Shown: positions 34,671-43,982, counted from the stretch's first letter. The stretch: DNA of 64,000 bases from Streptomyces sp. HUAS ZL42 (GCF_040782645.1 NZ_CP160403.1:3038001-3102000), one strand, 5' to 3'. Notes: generated from the letters alone by a model not told the origin. Numbers and translations are program-made.

Positions 34671-36880
34671 CAGACGGGCTCCCCGTACTGGATGCCGCGC
34701 CCGTTGGTGGCGAGGTAGACCCGGCCGTGGATGCGCGGGTCGCCGACGATCACCTCGCCGATCCAGCCCCACTGGTGCTGGTCGTCGTTGATCCGCACCC
34801 AGCTCTTCGCGCCGTCGTCGGAGCGGTAGACGGCGGTGATCGCCTCCGTGGCGCCGACCTGGTAGATCGCCGGGTAGTCGGCGCCGTCGGCGGCCCTGCC
34901 GAAGCCGAGGGTGTACGAGGCCCAGCAGCTGGCGATCTTCGAGAAGGTCGCCCCGCCGTCCGTGGACCGGTACAGCCCGTTCCACTTGGTACTCAGCCAC
35001 AGGTCACCGGATCTGCCCGGCGCCGCGACCAGCTTGAACTGGCTGTCCCCGGAGGGCAGACCGGTCGCACGCGCAGTGAACGAGAGGCCACTGTCAGTGC
35101 TGGCGAGTAGCGTTCCGGTGTCGGTGTCGTACGCGTAGAAGAGCGTCGGGTCGGCCGGGTCGGCGACCGGCGTGGCGCCCTTCGGGAAGGAGGAGACCTC
35201 GGACCAGGTCGTGCCGTTGTCCGTGGATCGGTGGGCCGCGTACTTCGTGCCGTCCCAGTGCACGAAGGACCACAGCAGCACACTGCCGTCGGCGTTGGTG
35301 GCGATCGGCCCCGGTGCGTTCTTGGCGATGTCGGGCTGGGCCTTGAAGGGCGCCCAGGTCTGTCCGCCGTCGCCCGAGTAGGCGCCGTTGCCGTTGTCGC
35401 CCCAGCCGGTCCGGACGACGTACGCCGGTCTGGTCGCGGCCTGCGCGAGTCCCGTCGCCGACCCGAACACGGGGTTCGTCGCCATGCCGCGCGACGGAGA
35501 CGCCGTGAGCCGCTCGTGGTACATCACGCCGATGTCCCCGAGTCCGCTGATCAGGTGTGCCTCTCCGACCGGGGGCGAGATCAGCTGGCGCACGGACGTC
35601 TCCTCCAGGCCGCGGATCTGCGGGGCCCAGTGGACGAGGTCCCGGGTGCCGTAGAGGGTGGCGCCGGTGCCGTAGACGATGTGCCTGGAGTCGTACGGGT
35701 CGAGGCCCACGGCCTGGATCCACCAGCCGAACTTCGGCTGGTCGCCACCCCACTTGAGGAAAGGAGTCTCGGACACGTCGAACACTGCCGCGTCCTTGAG
35801 GGACGTCCAGGTGCGCCCGCCGTCGGTGGTCCGGTACAGGGTGTCGACCGCCGCCCAGCGGTTGTTGGTGGAGACGACGACGGTGCCGGGGCGGCTGGCG
35901 TCCACGGCGACACCGCCGTAGCCGAAGCTGTCGGTGGAACCGTCGCTCGTGGTCCCGCCCGGCTTCACCGGCGTGACGTCGCTCCACTTGCCCGTGGCGA
36001 CAGCGACCTTGTGCACACTGCCGTCGGACTGGCCGTTGGGGCCGGGCGCGTTGGCGTACGTCACGTACAGCTGGCGGGAGAGGCAGTCGTACGCGGCCCT
36101 GATCGGCACCTTGGCGGAGGTGCCGGCGGGCTGCCCGGGGACGGCCTCCCAGGTGGTGCCGTCGGCGGTGCGGTACAGGTTGGGCGAGGCGCCGTCGGAG
36201 TCGCCCCACCCCGCGTAGACGGCACGTCCGACGGCGAGAAGGAAGGTGACGCCCTGGCCGGAGGCGCTGGGCGCGGCCGGGAAGCCGGTGACGGCTGCCC
36301 AGGTGGTGCCGCGGTCCGTCGACTTGAGCAGTCCGTCGTGCCGCGTTCCCAGCCACAGGGTGTCGCTGTCGCGCGGATCGACGAGCAGCCGCTCCCCCGT
36401 GCCCCGCCCGTCCTCGTTGGCGCCGAGCTTCACCGTGAGGTCGGCACGCGTCCAGGTGGCACCGCGGTCCTCGGAGCGCAGGACGGCTCCGTTGCCGGCC
36501 CAGGACTGGGCGTACGTGCCGAGGGCGAGGTAGAGCCGGTCGGGGTGGGCGGGATCCACGGCCAGTGCCTCCACGCCGAGGAGGTTCCAGTCGTCCCATC
36601 CGATGTGGTCGATCAGCGGGATCCAGCGGGCGGCGCGGTCGTCCCAGCGGTAGGCGCCGCCGATGTCGGTACGGGCGTAGGCGAGGCCGCGCACGGCCGG
36701 GTGGAACAGCACGCCGGTGACGAAACCGGTGCCGCCGATCACGGCGTTGCGCCAGCGGTAGACGGGGGCAGCGGTGTCTGCCGCGTGCGCCCGGTTCTGG
36801 AGCGCCGGGAGCGTGGTGAGCGCGGCGGCGGCCGCGGTGCCGGCGAGGACGGTGCGGCGGCTGAGGCGGGGCGCGTGCAT
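34670..36880 (-). CDS. Secreted GH74 xyloglucanase
   Basis: A 736-residue exported endo-xyloglucanase with a twin-arginine signal (RLSRRTVLAG, Arg8-Arg9, cleavage near residue 33). Two seven-bladed beta-propellers are implied by at least eight Asp-box motifs such as STDRGTTW, TTDGGRTW and SGDGGQTW. The catalytic aspartates are in RTDIGGAYRW (Asp72) and LGDIGVMYHE (Asp449). No carbohydrate-binding module is attached. It cuts the xyloglucan backbone outside the cell and feeds the importer upstream. The start is ATG 36880 with GAGGT 5 nt upstream. Confidence 0.92.
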   Translation of the reverse strand: MHAPRLSRRTVLAGTAAAAALTTLPALQNRAHAADTAAPVYRWRNAVIGGTGFVTGVLFHPAVRGLAYARTDIGGAYRWDDRAARWIPLIDHIGWDDWNLLGVEALAVDPAHPDRLYLALGTYAQSWAGNGAVLRSEDRGATWTRADLTVKLGANEDGRGTGERLLVDPRDSDTLWLGTRHDGLLKSTDRGTTWAAVTGFPAAPSASGQGVTFLLAVGRAVYAGWGDSDGASPNLYRTADGTTWEAVPGQPAGTSAKVPIRAAYDCLSRQLYVTYANAPGPNGQSDGSVHKVAVATGKWSDVTPVKPGGTTSDGSTDSFGYGGVAVDASRPGTVVVSTNNRWAAVDTLYRTTDGGRTWTSLKDAAVFDVSETPFLKWGGDQPKFGWWIQAVGLDPYDSRHIVYGTGATLYGTRDLVHWAPQIRGLEETSVRQLISPPVGEAHLISGLGDIGVMYHERLTASPSRGMATNPVFGSATGLAQAATRPAYVVRTGWGDNGNGAYSGDGGQTWAPFKAQPDIAKNAPGPIATNADGSVLLWSFVHWDGTKYAAHRSTDNGTTWSEVSSFPKGATPVADPADPTLFYAYDTDTGTLLASTDSGLSFTARATGLPSGDSQFKLVAAPGRSGDLWLSTKWNGLYRSTDGGATFSKIASCWASYTLGFGRAADGADYPAIYQVGATEAITAVYRSDDGAKSWVRINDDQHQWGWIGEVIVGDPRIHGRVYLATNGRGIQYGEPV

Positions 36881-36990
36881 GGGGTACCTCGATGGGGGTC
36901 GGTGACGTGGACCGGGTTTGCTGATGCGGGGCGCTGGTGCTGGGGGGTGGGTCGCGCGACCCGGCTCTTGGGGTAAGTGCACGTACCTAG

Positions 36991-37012
36991 GGGGCGCGGG
37001 GAACTGCGCGAC
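36991..37012 (-). repeat. REP-like intergenic repeat, copy 2
   Basis: An exact 22-nt copy, in inverse orientation, of the core at 19348-19369. It lies in the 198-nt gap between the second permease gene and the GH74 gene. Confidence 0.75.
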
Positions 37013-37078
37013 GAGCCACGACGCAGCCGCAGACAGCCGAAGTCCGACAGCCCTACGGCGGGAATTCCGGCTCGGGCT

Positions 37079-38014
37079 TCAGCCCTTGACCGCGCCCGTC
37101 AACATGCCCTTCTTGAAGTGCTTCTGGACGAACGGAGACAGCACAGCCACCGGCAGCAGCGCCATCACCATGACCGCCATCTGAATGGCCAGCCCCGACA
37201 GCTGACCGGTTCTGATGGCCTGGGCCAGACCGACCGGCTGCTGCTGCCGCTGCACGAGCTGGATCATGACGTTCTGCAGCGGCATCTTTTCCTGGTCGTT
37301 CAGGTACAGAGACGCGTTGAACCAGGCGCTCCAGTACCCGACGGCGTAGAACAGCGTGATCACCGCGAGGACCGCCCGCGACAGCGGCATGACGATCTGC
37401 CAGAGGATGCGCAGGTCCCCGGCACCGTCGATGCGCGCGCTGTCGATGAGTTCCTGCGAGATCCCCATGAAGAAACCGCGCAGCACCAGGATGTTGAAGA
37501 CGCTCACCGCGCTCGGCAGGATCAGCGCGAGATAGGTGTCCGTCAGGCCGAGGGACTGCACCAGCAGGTAAGTGGGGATGAGGCCGGCGCTGAAGAACAT
37601 GGTCGACAGCAGTGTCATCAGGATCCAGCGGTGAGCGAGCGAGCCGCTGCGGGACAGCCCGTAGGCGCACAGGACGGACACCGCCATCGAGAACACCGTC
37701 CCGACCAGCGTGATCAGGATGCTGATGACCGTCGCGCGGGTGACCTGGCCGCCGCTGAGCAGTTCCTTGTAGGCGATGAAGGTGATGCCCTTGGGCACCA
37801 TCACCAGGCCGCCCGCCTCGTCGATGGTCTTCCGCGAGGAGAGGCTGGTGACGACCACGATCCACAGCGGGAAGAGAACCGCAAGGCAGGCGAACGACAG
37901 GGCGATCGCCTTGCCCGCGAGCCCGGCCTTCGCCGGCTCCTCCTCCCAGGACGGCCGGGGCGGGGCCTGCCACCAACGGGGTTTGCTCACCGGCTTGTCG
38001 ATGACGGCGGTCAC
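37079..38014 (-). CDS. Carbohydrate ABC transporter permease (second subunit)
   Basis: A 311-residue inner-membrane permease with six hydrophobic segments, of the CUT1/YtcP type. The coupling-loop motif reads ELIDSARIDGAGDLRILWQIVMPLS. The start GTG 38014 overlaps the stop of the first permease as GTGA. With the solute-binding protein and first permease it forms an importer for oligosaccharides. No ATPase gene is present in the locus, so a shared ATPase such as MsiK probably drives it. Confidence 0.9.
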   Translation of the reverse strand: MTAVIDKPVSKPRWWQAPPRPSWEEEPAKAGLAGKAIALSFACLAVLFPLWIVVVTSLSSRKTIDEAGGLVMVPKGITFIAYKELLSGGQVTRATVISILITLVGTVFSMAVSVLCAYGLSRSGSLAHRWILMTLLSTMFFSAGLIPTYLLVQSLGLTDTYLALILPSAVSVFNILVLRGFFMGISQELIDSARIDGAGDLRILWQIVMPLSRAVLAVITLFYAVGYWSAWFNASLYLNDQEKMPLQNVMIQLVQRQQQPVGLAQAIRTGQLSGLAIQMAVMVMALLPVAVLSPFVQKHFKKGMLTGAVKG

Positions 38015-39045
38015 TTCTTGTACACCCCCTGCTCGCCCATGAGATGGGCCACCTTGTTCGCGGCGAGGACCAGGCCGATGCTGACCACGCCCTTGACGAG
38101 ACCGGCGGCGGCCGCGTAGCCGAAGTCCTGGTTGCGCACGCCGTTCCACCACACGAAGGTGTCGAGGACCTCTCCCGCGTCCGGTCCGACGGCGTCGCGT
38201 TGCAGCAGGATCTGTTCGAACCCGACGGTGAGGGCGTCGCCGACGCGCAGCACCAGGAGCAGGGCGATCACCGGGCGCAGCGCGGGAAGCGTGACGTGCC
38301 ACATGCGGCGCCAGCGTCCGGCGCCGTCCATCGCCGAGGCCTCGTACAGGTCCGTGGGCACCGAGGCCAGCGCGGCGAGGAAGACGATGATCCCCCACCC
38401 GGCGTCCTTCCACACGCTCTGCGCGGTGATCAGGAAGGGGAAGGTGCCGGGGTCGGTCATGATGTCGATGCCGTCGTACCCGTGCTGCCGCAGCAGTTGG
38501 GAGAGCATGCCCGCGCCGCCGAACATCTGCTGGAACACGGCGATGACCAGCACCCAGGAGAAGAAGTGCGGCAGGTAGAGCACGGCCTGCGCGACCGCCC
38601 GCACCCGGGGCCTGACCACGCTGTTGATGAGCAGCGCGAGCAGGATCGGGATCGGGAAGAACAGCACGAGCTGGACGAAGAACAGAACCATTGTGTTCTG
38701 AACGGCGTTCCAGAACGCCGAGTCCTCGAAGATCCGCTGGAAGTTCTCCAGGCCCACGAAGGGGCTGTGCAGGATCGAGACGATTCCGTTGTCGCTGACG
38801 TAGGGGTCGTAGTCCTGGAAGGCGACGACGTTGCCGAGGATCGGCAGGTAGTTGAAGACCAGGACCAGCAGGATGGCCGGCAGGGTCATCAGGATCAGGA
38901 CGCGGTCGCGCCGGAACCTGAGCCGTGGGCTCAGCTTCCCCGAACTCCGCTTCTCCCGGGAACCGGTGGCGTGGCCGAACGCCACCGAGGTCTTCACCGG
39001 CGTACTGGCCTCGGCCCTGCTCCGAGGCACCGTGCTGTGGGACAC
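38011..39045 (-). CDS. Carbohydrate ABC transporter permease (first subunit, LplB-like)
   Basis: A 344-residue permease with a ~45-residue cytoplasmic N-terminus and six membrane segments. The ATPase-coupling motif is in LYEASAMDGAGRWRRMWHVTLPALRP. It resembles LplB-type subunits that work with large solute-binding proteins of oligosaccharides. The start is GTG 39045 with AAGGAG 7 nt upstream, 27 nt after the binding-protein gene. It is translationally coupled to the second permease. Confidence 0.9.
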   Translation of the reverse strand: MSHSTVPRSRAEASTPVKTSVAFGHATGSREKRSSGKLSPRLRFRRDRVLILMTLPAILLVLVFNYLPILGNVVAFQDYDPYVSDNGIVSILHSPFVGLENFQRIFEDSAFWNAVQNTMVLFFVQLVLFFPIPILLALLINSVVRPRVRAVAQAVLYLPHFFSWVLVIAVFQQMFGGAGMLSQLLRQHGYDGIDIMTDPGTFPFLITAQSVWKDAGWGIIVFLAALASVPTDLYEASAMDGAGRWRRMWHVTLPALRPVIALLLVLRVGDALTVGFEQILLQRDAVGPDAGEVLDTFVWWNGVRNQDFGYAAAAGLVKGVVSIGLVLAANKVAHLMGEQGVYKK

Positions 39046-39072
39046 AGCCGATCTCCTTGCCTCAGAGCCTGG

Positions 39073-40767
39073 TCAGCTCGCCGCCGAGCCGTTCTCGTCG
39101 AGGATCTTCTTGTACCAGTCGCGCAGCCCCTCCCCGCCCTTCTTCTTCCAGTCGGAGATGGCCTGCTGCATGTCGCTGATCTTCTTGTGTCCGCGGACGA
39201 TGTCGTCCTCGAGCTGCTCGAAGTTGTCGGCGAGGTTGGTGTAGCGGGCGGGCTCGGTGATCTGCAGGCCCCAGAAGGACGACTTCTGGGTGAAGGCGCC
39301 CATCCGCTGCTGCCACTCGACCATGGCCTTGGTGTAGTCCGGGAGGTCGGGGTGGGCGATGGTCGCGGCGGGGCTCGCCACCATGACGTAGGCGTTGAGG
39401 ACCTCGTTGTTGCCCTTGTCGTTCTTGACGGGCACGCCGTCCTTGAGCGTGTAGTGGGTGCCCTCGACGCCGTAGTTGGTCATCATCCACTCCTTGGTGC
39501 CGTACGGCGCCGCGGTGACGTTGGCGACCGCCAGCGCGTCGCGGATGACGGACTCGGAGGCCTTCTTGTTGACGAAGGCGAAGATGCCGGCCGGATTCGC
39601 GGCCCACAGCCTCGGGTCACCGCCGTCGGGACCCCAGAGGTCCATGCCCCAGACCTTGAATTCGGGGTTCTGGGTGACCTGGGAGGCCTGCCGCGCGTAC
39701 CAGTTGGAGATGTCGTCGTTCCAGATCAGGAACTCGCCGGCGGCGAACAGGGGGGCCGGGTCACCGATCTGGCTCTTGCCCAGCTTGAACTGTGGGTGGA
39801 CGTAACCGGCGGCCATCAGCTTGCGCGCCCACTCCAGCGCTTCCAGGTACTCCGGGGTCTCGATGCGGTTGACCAGCTTCCCGTCGACCATGTTCCACCA
39901 GAGCGGCTTCTCCCCGCCGCTGAACACCCCGAAGGTGTTCATCGCGGTCCACTTCATGTCACCGCAGGCCCACCGCTTGGCCCTGGGGTTGGTGATCTCC
40001 TTGCACAGGGCCATGAACTCGTCGGGGGACTTGGGGACCTCGTAGCCCTCCTTCTCGAAGATGTCCTGACGGTAGAGGGGCACGATGTTCTGGACGGACG
40101 CGGCGGGCATCGGCAGCCCCATGAGCTTGCCGCCGAAGATGGACCGCTGCCAGGCGTCGCTGGGTATCGCCGCGAGGTTCGGGTACTCCTTGACCTTGTC
40201 CCCGGACAGGTACGGACCGAGGTCGGCGAACTTGCCGATGATGGCGCTGGGTATCCTGCCCATCATGTTCCAGCTGGGGACGACCACCACGTCCGGGATG
40301 TCGCTGGAGGCGAGGACGGCTCCGAGCTTCTGGTCGTAGGTGTTGCCGTCCTGGTTGCGCCACTGGACGTCGACGCCGATCAGGTCGTTCATCGACGTGT
40401 AGTAGGGGTTGTCGCCCTTCGGCGGCGAGCCCCAGAACGGCGACATGATGGTGACCTTGCCGCCCTTGCCGAGCTTCTTCGGCACCGAGGTCTTGAGCGC
40501 GCTGATGTCGAGCTTGGCGGTGAAGCCCATCGCCGAACCGCTCTTGGACGGGATGTCCGGCGTCACCACGCTGCTGGCCACGTAGGCCGGCAGGATCTTC
40601 TTCGCGTTCTTCCCCGACGTGGTGCCGTCGCGCGAACCGCTGTCCGAACCGCCGCAGGCGGCGAGCAGCGGCATTCCCCCGGCCACCGCTGCGGTGGCGA
40701 CCGCCGTGGAGGCGAGGAAGCTTCTCCGACTCGTTCCGGAGGAGGCGGAGGCGGCGTTCGGCGTCAT
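39073..40767 (-). CDS. Oligosaccharide-binding lipoprotein of the ABC importer
   Basis: A 564-residue extracellular solute-binding protein, larger than the usual ~430, as in LplA/AlgQ-type binders of oligosaccharides. The N-terminus has a twin-arginine-like stretch (SRRSFLAS) and the lipobox LLAAC with Cys38. Binding-protein features such as [17 protein letters not shown] and [14 protein letters not shown] are visible, and many aromatic residues fit a sugar site. The start is ATG 40767 with AAGGG 8 nt upstream; the frame is open further 5'. It heads the operon SBP-permease-permease-GH74-GH42-GH95-GH12, behind a promoter with a LacI operator. Confidence 0.88.
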   Translation of the reverse strand: MTPNAASASSGTSRRSFLASTAVATAAVAGGMPLLAACGGSDSGSRDGTTSGKNAKKILPAYVASSVVTPDIPSKSGSAMGFTAKLDISALKTSVPKKLGKGGKVTIMSPFWGSPPKGDNPYYTSMNDLIGVDVQWRNQDGNTYDQKLGAVLASSDIPDVVVVPSWNMMGRIPSAIIGKFADLGPYLSGDKVKEYPNLAAIPSDAWQRSIFGGKLMGLPMPAASVQNIVPLYRQDIFEKEGYEVPKSPDEFMALCKEITNPRAKRWACGDMKWTAMNTFGVFSGGEKPLWWNMVDGKLVNRIETPEYLEALEWARKLMAAGYVHPQFKLGKSQIGDPAPLFAAGEFLIWNDDISNWYARQASQVTQNPEFKVWGMDLWGPDGGDPRLWAANPAGIFAFVNKKASESVIRDALAVANVTAAPYGTKEWMMTNYGVEGTHYTLKDGVPVKNDKGNNEVLNAYVMVASPAATIAHPDLPDYTKAMVEWQQRMGAFTQKSSFWGLQITEPARYTNLADNFEQLEDDIVRGHKKISDMQQAISDWKKKGGEGLRDWYKKILDENGSAAS

Positions 40768-40906
40768 TGCGTCAACCCTTCGTGGCGCACCAGGACACCC
40801 GGCGGTGGGCCGTCGGCTGCGGTGTCTCGAGTGGAACTTGGCTGAGCTGAAGCGATCCCCGACGAAGGCCGAGGACTGCGCGCCTTCCGGCGGCACCCTC
40901 CTCTAG

Positions 40907-40920
40907 TCGAAGCGCTTCGA
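40907..40920. promoter_or_regulatory. Operator 3 for the LacI regulator
   Basis: A perfect 14-bp palindrome TCGAAGCGCTTCGA. It lies 10 nt downstream of the predicted minus-strand -10 box, so a bound repressor would cover the start site of the importer operon. Confidence 0.78.
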
Positions 40921-40930
40921 TATGGCTGCG

Positions 40931-40959
40931 AGGTTAGGTGAAGGCATGGGGGTGCACAA
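40931..40959 (-). promoter_or_regulatory. Predicted promoter of the importer/GH operon
   Basis: Read on the minus strand, -35 TTGTGC (40954-40959) and -10 TAACCT (40931-40936) are spaced by 17 nt. Operator 3 follows immediately. Confidence 0.45.
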
Positions 40960-41068
40960 GGGTCGCTTCCAAGATTCCTCACAGGCATTTCCGAGGACTG
41001 GGACTTCGCCACTCCTCATATGCTGCTTGACACATAGGCCGGAGGCCGGTGTTTTGCCTCGAGGTGTC

Positions 41069-41098
41069 TTGACACCCGCCCGCTTGCCGAATGAGCAT
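41069..41098 (+). promoter_or_regulatory. Predicted promoter of the GH3 gene
   Basis: A perfect -35 TTGACA (41069-41074) is followed after 18 nt by GAGCAT (41093-41098). Operator 4 begins at the last base of this -10. Confidence 0.5.
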
Positions 41099-41111
41099 CG
41101 AAGCGCTTCGA
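41098..41111. promoter_or_regulatory. Operator 4 for the LacI regulator
   Basis: A perfect 14-bp palindrome identical to operator 3, placed at the expected start site of the GH3 gene. Its position inside the longer open frame argues for the downstream GTG start of GH3. Confidence 0.78.
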
Positions 41112-41147
41112 AAGTGCCTCGACGATCCATCGAAAAGGGATCCCCAC

Positions 41148-43982
41148 GTGACCGCACACACGCCGCCCACACCACCGTTCCGCGATGCGCAGCTGCCGTT
41201 CGCGAAGCGCATCGACGATCTGCTGCAGCGGCTGACCCTTGACGAGAAGATCTCCTTCCTGCACCAGTTCACACCCGCCGTGGAGCGGCTCGGCATCGCC
41301 GAGTTCCGCACCGGCCAGGAGGCTCTGCACGGCGTCGCCTGGATGGGCCCCGCGACGGTGTTCCCGCAGGCAGTGGGCCTGGGCGCCACCTGGAACACCG
41401 ATCTCGTACGTCGTGTCGGCGAGGCGGTCTCCAAGGAGACCCGCGCGATGCGCGCCCGCGACGAGCGGGTCGGCCTCAACGTCTGGTCCCCGACGGTGAA
41501 CCTCCTGCGCCACCCGCTGTGGGGCCGCAACGAGGAGGGCTACTCCGAGGACCCCAAGCTGACGTCGGCCATCGCCACCGCCTACACCCACGGCCTGCGC
41601 GGCACGCACCCGACGTACTGGCGCACGGCCCCCGTCCTCAAACACTGGCTCGCCCACAACAACGAGACGGACCGGGCCACCACGTCGAGTTCGGTACGCC
41701 CGCGCGTGCTGCACGAGTACGACCTGCGCGCCTTCCGCGAGACGGTCGAGGCGGGCGCCGTGGCCGGTGTGATGCCGGCGTACAACCTGGTCAACGGCCG
41801 CCCCAACCACGTCTCCCCGTACCTGGGCGAGCATCTGCGGACCTGGACCGACGAGGAGCTGCTGGTCTGTTCGGACGCCACAGCGCCCTCCAACCTGGTC
41901 GACTCCGAGCACTACTTCGACACGCACGAGGAGGCGACGGCGGCCGCGCTCCGGGCGGGCGTGGACAGCTTCACGGACCACGGCACGGACAGCTCGCAGA
42001 TCGCCGGACGGGTCAAGAAGGCCTACGAACAGGGTCTGTTGAGTGAGGCCGACATCGACACGGCGGTCCGCCGCCAGCTCTCGGTCCGCTTCCGCCTCGG
42101 CGAGTTCGACGCGCACCACGACCCGCACGCCGGCACCGGGGACTTCGACACCCCGGCCCACCGGGCGCTCGCGCAGGAGGCCGCCGAGCAGGCGATCGTG
42201 CTGCTGCGCAACGACGGCGTGCTGCCCATCGCCGGGGACACCCGCATCGCCGTCGTCGGTCTGCTCGCCGACGAGTGCAAGCTCGACTGGTACAGCGGCA
42301 CGCTCATCCACCGCTCCACCCCGTTGGAGGGTCTGTACGAGCGGTTCGGCGCCGAACGCGTGGAGTTCGCGGAGGGCGTGGACCGGGTGCTGCTGAAGAC
42401 GTCCGGCGGCGCGTTTCTCCACGTACCGCCGACGGAGGCCTCCGACGAGGTGCGCGGCGCCGAGGGTGCCCTGGACCCGGCCCTGCTGGCGGGCCGCACG
42501 GACCTGCCTCCGCTCACCACGGATCCGGTCGGCACCGAGTTCGCGCTCGTCGACTGGGGCGAGGACGTCCTCACGCTGCGCGCGCCGGACGGCCGCTATC
42601 TCTCGGTCGCCGACGACGGTCACGTACGGGCCTCCGCGGACCAGCCGGGGGGCTGGGTGGTCCAGGAGACATTCCGTCTGGAACCCCATGAGAACGGTCA
42701 CCTCCTCCGGCACATCGGTACGGGTCACCACGTCTCGGTCGCCGCGGACGGCGTCAAGGTTGCCGAGGAGAACCCGCAGGTCTTCGAGCTCATCGTGACC
42801 GAGAGTGGCGAAAGCGCAGTGGCCCAGGTCTCCGGGCGGGCCGATGTTGTCGTGGTGGTCGCGGGCAACGACCCGCACATCAACGGCCGCGAGACCGAGG
42901 ACCGTACGACCCTCCGTCTCCCCGCCCACCAGGAGCGGCTGCTGAACGCCGCCCGCGCCGCGAACCCGAGGACGGTGCTGGCGCTGGTGTCGGCGTACCC
43001 GTACGCGGTCGAGACGGGTCGGCTCGCGGCGGTGCTGTGGACCGCGCACGGCGGCCAGGCGGCGGGCACCGCCCTGGCCCGGGTGCTGGCCGGCGACGTC
43101 TCCCCCGCGGGCCGCCTGCCGCAGACCTGGTACGAGAGCGACGCCGACCTGCCCGATCTCCTCGACTACGACGTGATCGGCGCCCGCCAGACGTACCTGT
43201 ACTTCGAGGGCACCGCGCTGTTCCCGTTCGGCCACGGACTGTCGTACGCGTCCTTCTCCTACGGCGACCTCGGCACCCGCGTCGAGGACGGGACGCTGCA
43301 CGTCTCCTTCACCGTCACCAACACCGGCGGCATCAGGGCCGACGAGGTCGCGCAGCTCTACACGCGCGCCGTGGAGCCGTCGGTCGTCCGCCCCCGCCGC
43401 GAGCTGCTGGCCCACCGCAGGATCACGCTCGACCCCGGCGCCAAGGAGGAGCTGGCCTTCGAGATCCCGCTCCGGTCCTTCGCGTTCTGGGACGTGGCGC
43501 ACGGCGGCTGGCGCCTGGAACCGGGCCCGTACGACCTCCTTGTCGGCGCCTCCAGCGAGGACGTCCGCCTGCGTACGCTCCTGGTCCTCGACGGTGAGCC
43601 CGCCACACCGCGCGGCATCCTCGAACGGGGTCTCGCCGCCGCGGACTTCGACGAGCAGAGCGGCACCGAGATCGTCGACCGCACGAAGGTGTCGGGCGAC
43701 GCGGTGACGCCGGCGGCGGGCGGCTCGGGCGAACTGGTCTACCGCGCCTGCGACTTCGGGTCCGGCGTCAGGGAGGTCAGGGTGGAGGTGGCCGGCGAGG
43801 GCACGGTGGAGCTGTCGCTGGACGGCGGCCCGGCCGTGGCGGCCCTGACGCTCGCGACGCCCACCCAGGGCCCGTACGACTACACCACCCTGGGCGCGGA
43901 CCTCGCCGCCGAGGGCGTGCACGACGTGCACCTCAGGCTGCGCGGCCCGCTGCGGCTCGCGCGCGTCGGCTTCTCCGGTTGA
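41148..43982 (+). CDS. GH3 beta-glucosidase with inserted and C-terminal accessory domains
   Basis: A 944-residue GH3 enzyme, probably cytoplasmic since no signal peptide is seen. The N-terminal TIM-barrel domain has the nucleophile in VCSDATAPSN (Asp243) where SDW is more usual. A fascin/beta-trefoil-like insert (~470-560, with DGRYLSVADDGHV and GTGHHVSVAADG) interrupts the second domain, followed by a fibronectin III-like domain (HVSFTVTNTGGIRADEVAQLY). The last ~100 residues look like a CBM6-type beta-sandwich. It would remove glucose from debranched xyloglucan oligosaccharides. The start GTG 41148 has AAGGGA 8 nt upstream; an upstream ATG at 41091 precedes the operator. A strong terminator follows. 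Confidence 0.87.
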   Translation: MTAHTPPTPPFRDAQLPFAKRIDDLLQRLTLDEKISFLHQFTPAVERLGIAEFRTGQEALHGVAWMGPATVFPQAVGLGATWNTDLVRRVGEAVSKETRAMRARDERVGLNVWSPTVNLLRHPLWGRNEEGYSEDPKLTSAIATAYTHGLRGTHPTYWRTAPVLKHWLAHNNETDRATTSSSVRPRVLHEYDLRAFRETVEAGAVAGVMPAYNLVNGRPNHVSPYLGEHLRTWTDEELLVCSDATAPSNLVDSEHYFDTHEEATAAALRAGVDSFTDHGTDSSQIAGRVKKAYEQGLLSEADIDTAVRRQLSVRFRLGEFDAHHDPHAGTGDFDTPAHRALAQEAAEQAIVLLRNDGVLPIAGDTRIAVVGLLADECKLDWYSGTLIHRSTPLEGLYERFGAERVEFAEGVDRVLLKTSGGAFLHVPPTEASDEVRGAEGALDPALLAGRTDLPPLTTDPVGTEFALVDWGEDVLTLRAPDGRYLSVADDGHVRASADQPGGWVVQETFRLEPHENGHLLRHIGTGHHVSVAADGVKVAEENPQVFELIVTESGESAVAQVSGRADVVVVVAGNDPHINGRETEDRTTLRLPAHQERLLNAARAANPRTVLALVSAYPYAVETGRLAAVLWTAHGGQAAGTALARVLAGDVSPAGRLPQTWYESDADLPDLLDYDVIGARQTYLYFEGTALFPFGHGLSYASFSYGDLGTRVEDGTLHVSFTVTNTGGIRADEVAQLYTRAVEPSVVRPRRELLAHRRITLDPGAKEELAFEIPLRSFAFWDVAHGGWRLEPGPYDLLVGASSEDVRLRTLLVLDGEPATPRGILERGLAAADFDEQSGTEIVDRTKVSGDAVTPAAGGSGELVYRACDFGSGVREVRVEVAGEGTVELSLDGGPAVAALTLATPTQGPYDYTTLGADLAAEGVHDVHLRLRGPLRLARVGFSG

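Larger units (their letters stand above)
40768..41147. other. Divergent control region of importer operon and GH3 gene
   Basis: This 380-nt gap has no gene. It holds two predicted outward-facing promoters, each with a GAAGCGCTTC operator at its start-site side (40907-40920 and 41098-41111). Confidence 0.7.

Noticed and set aside
41091..41147. ATG 41091 as start of the GH3 gene
   Set aside because: It would place the LacI operator inside the coding sequence; GTG 41148 has a good ribosome-binding site and matches the family start.
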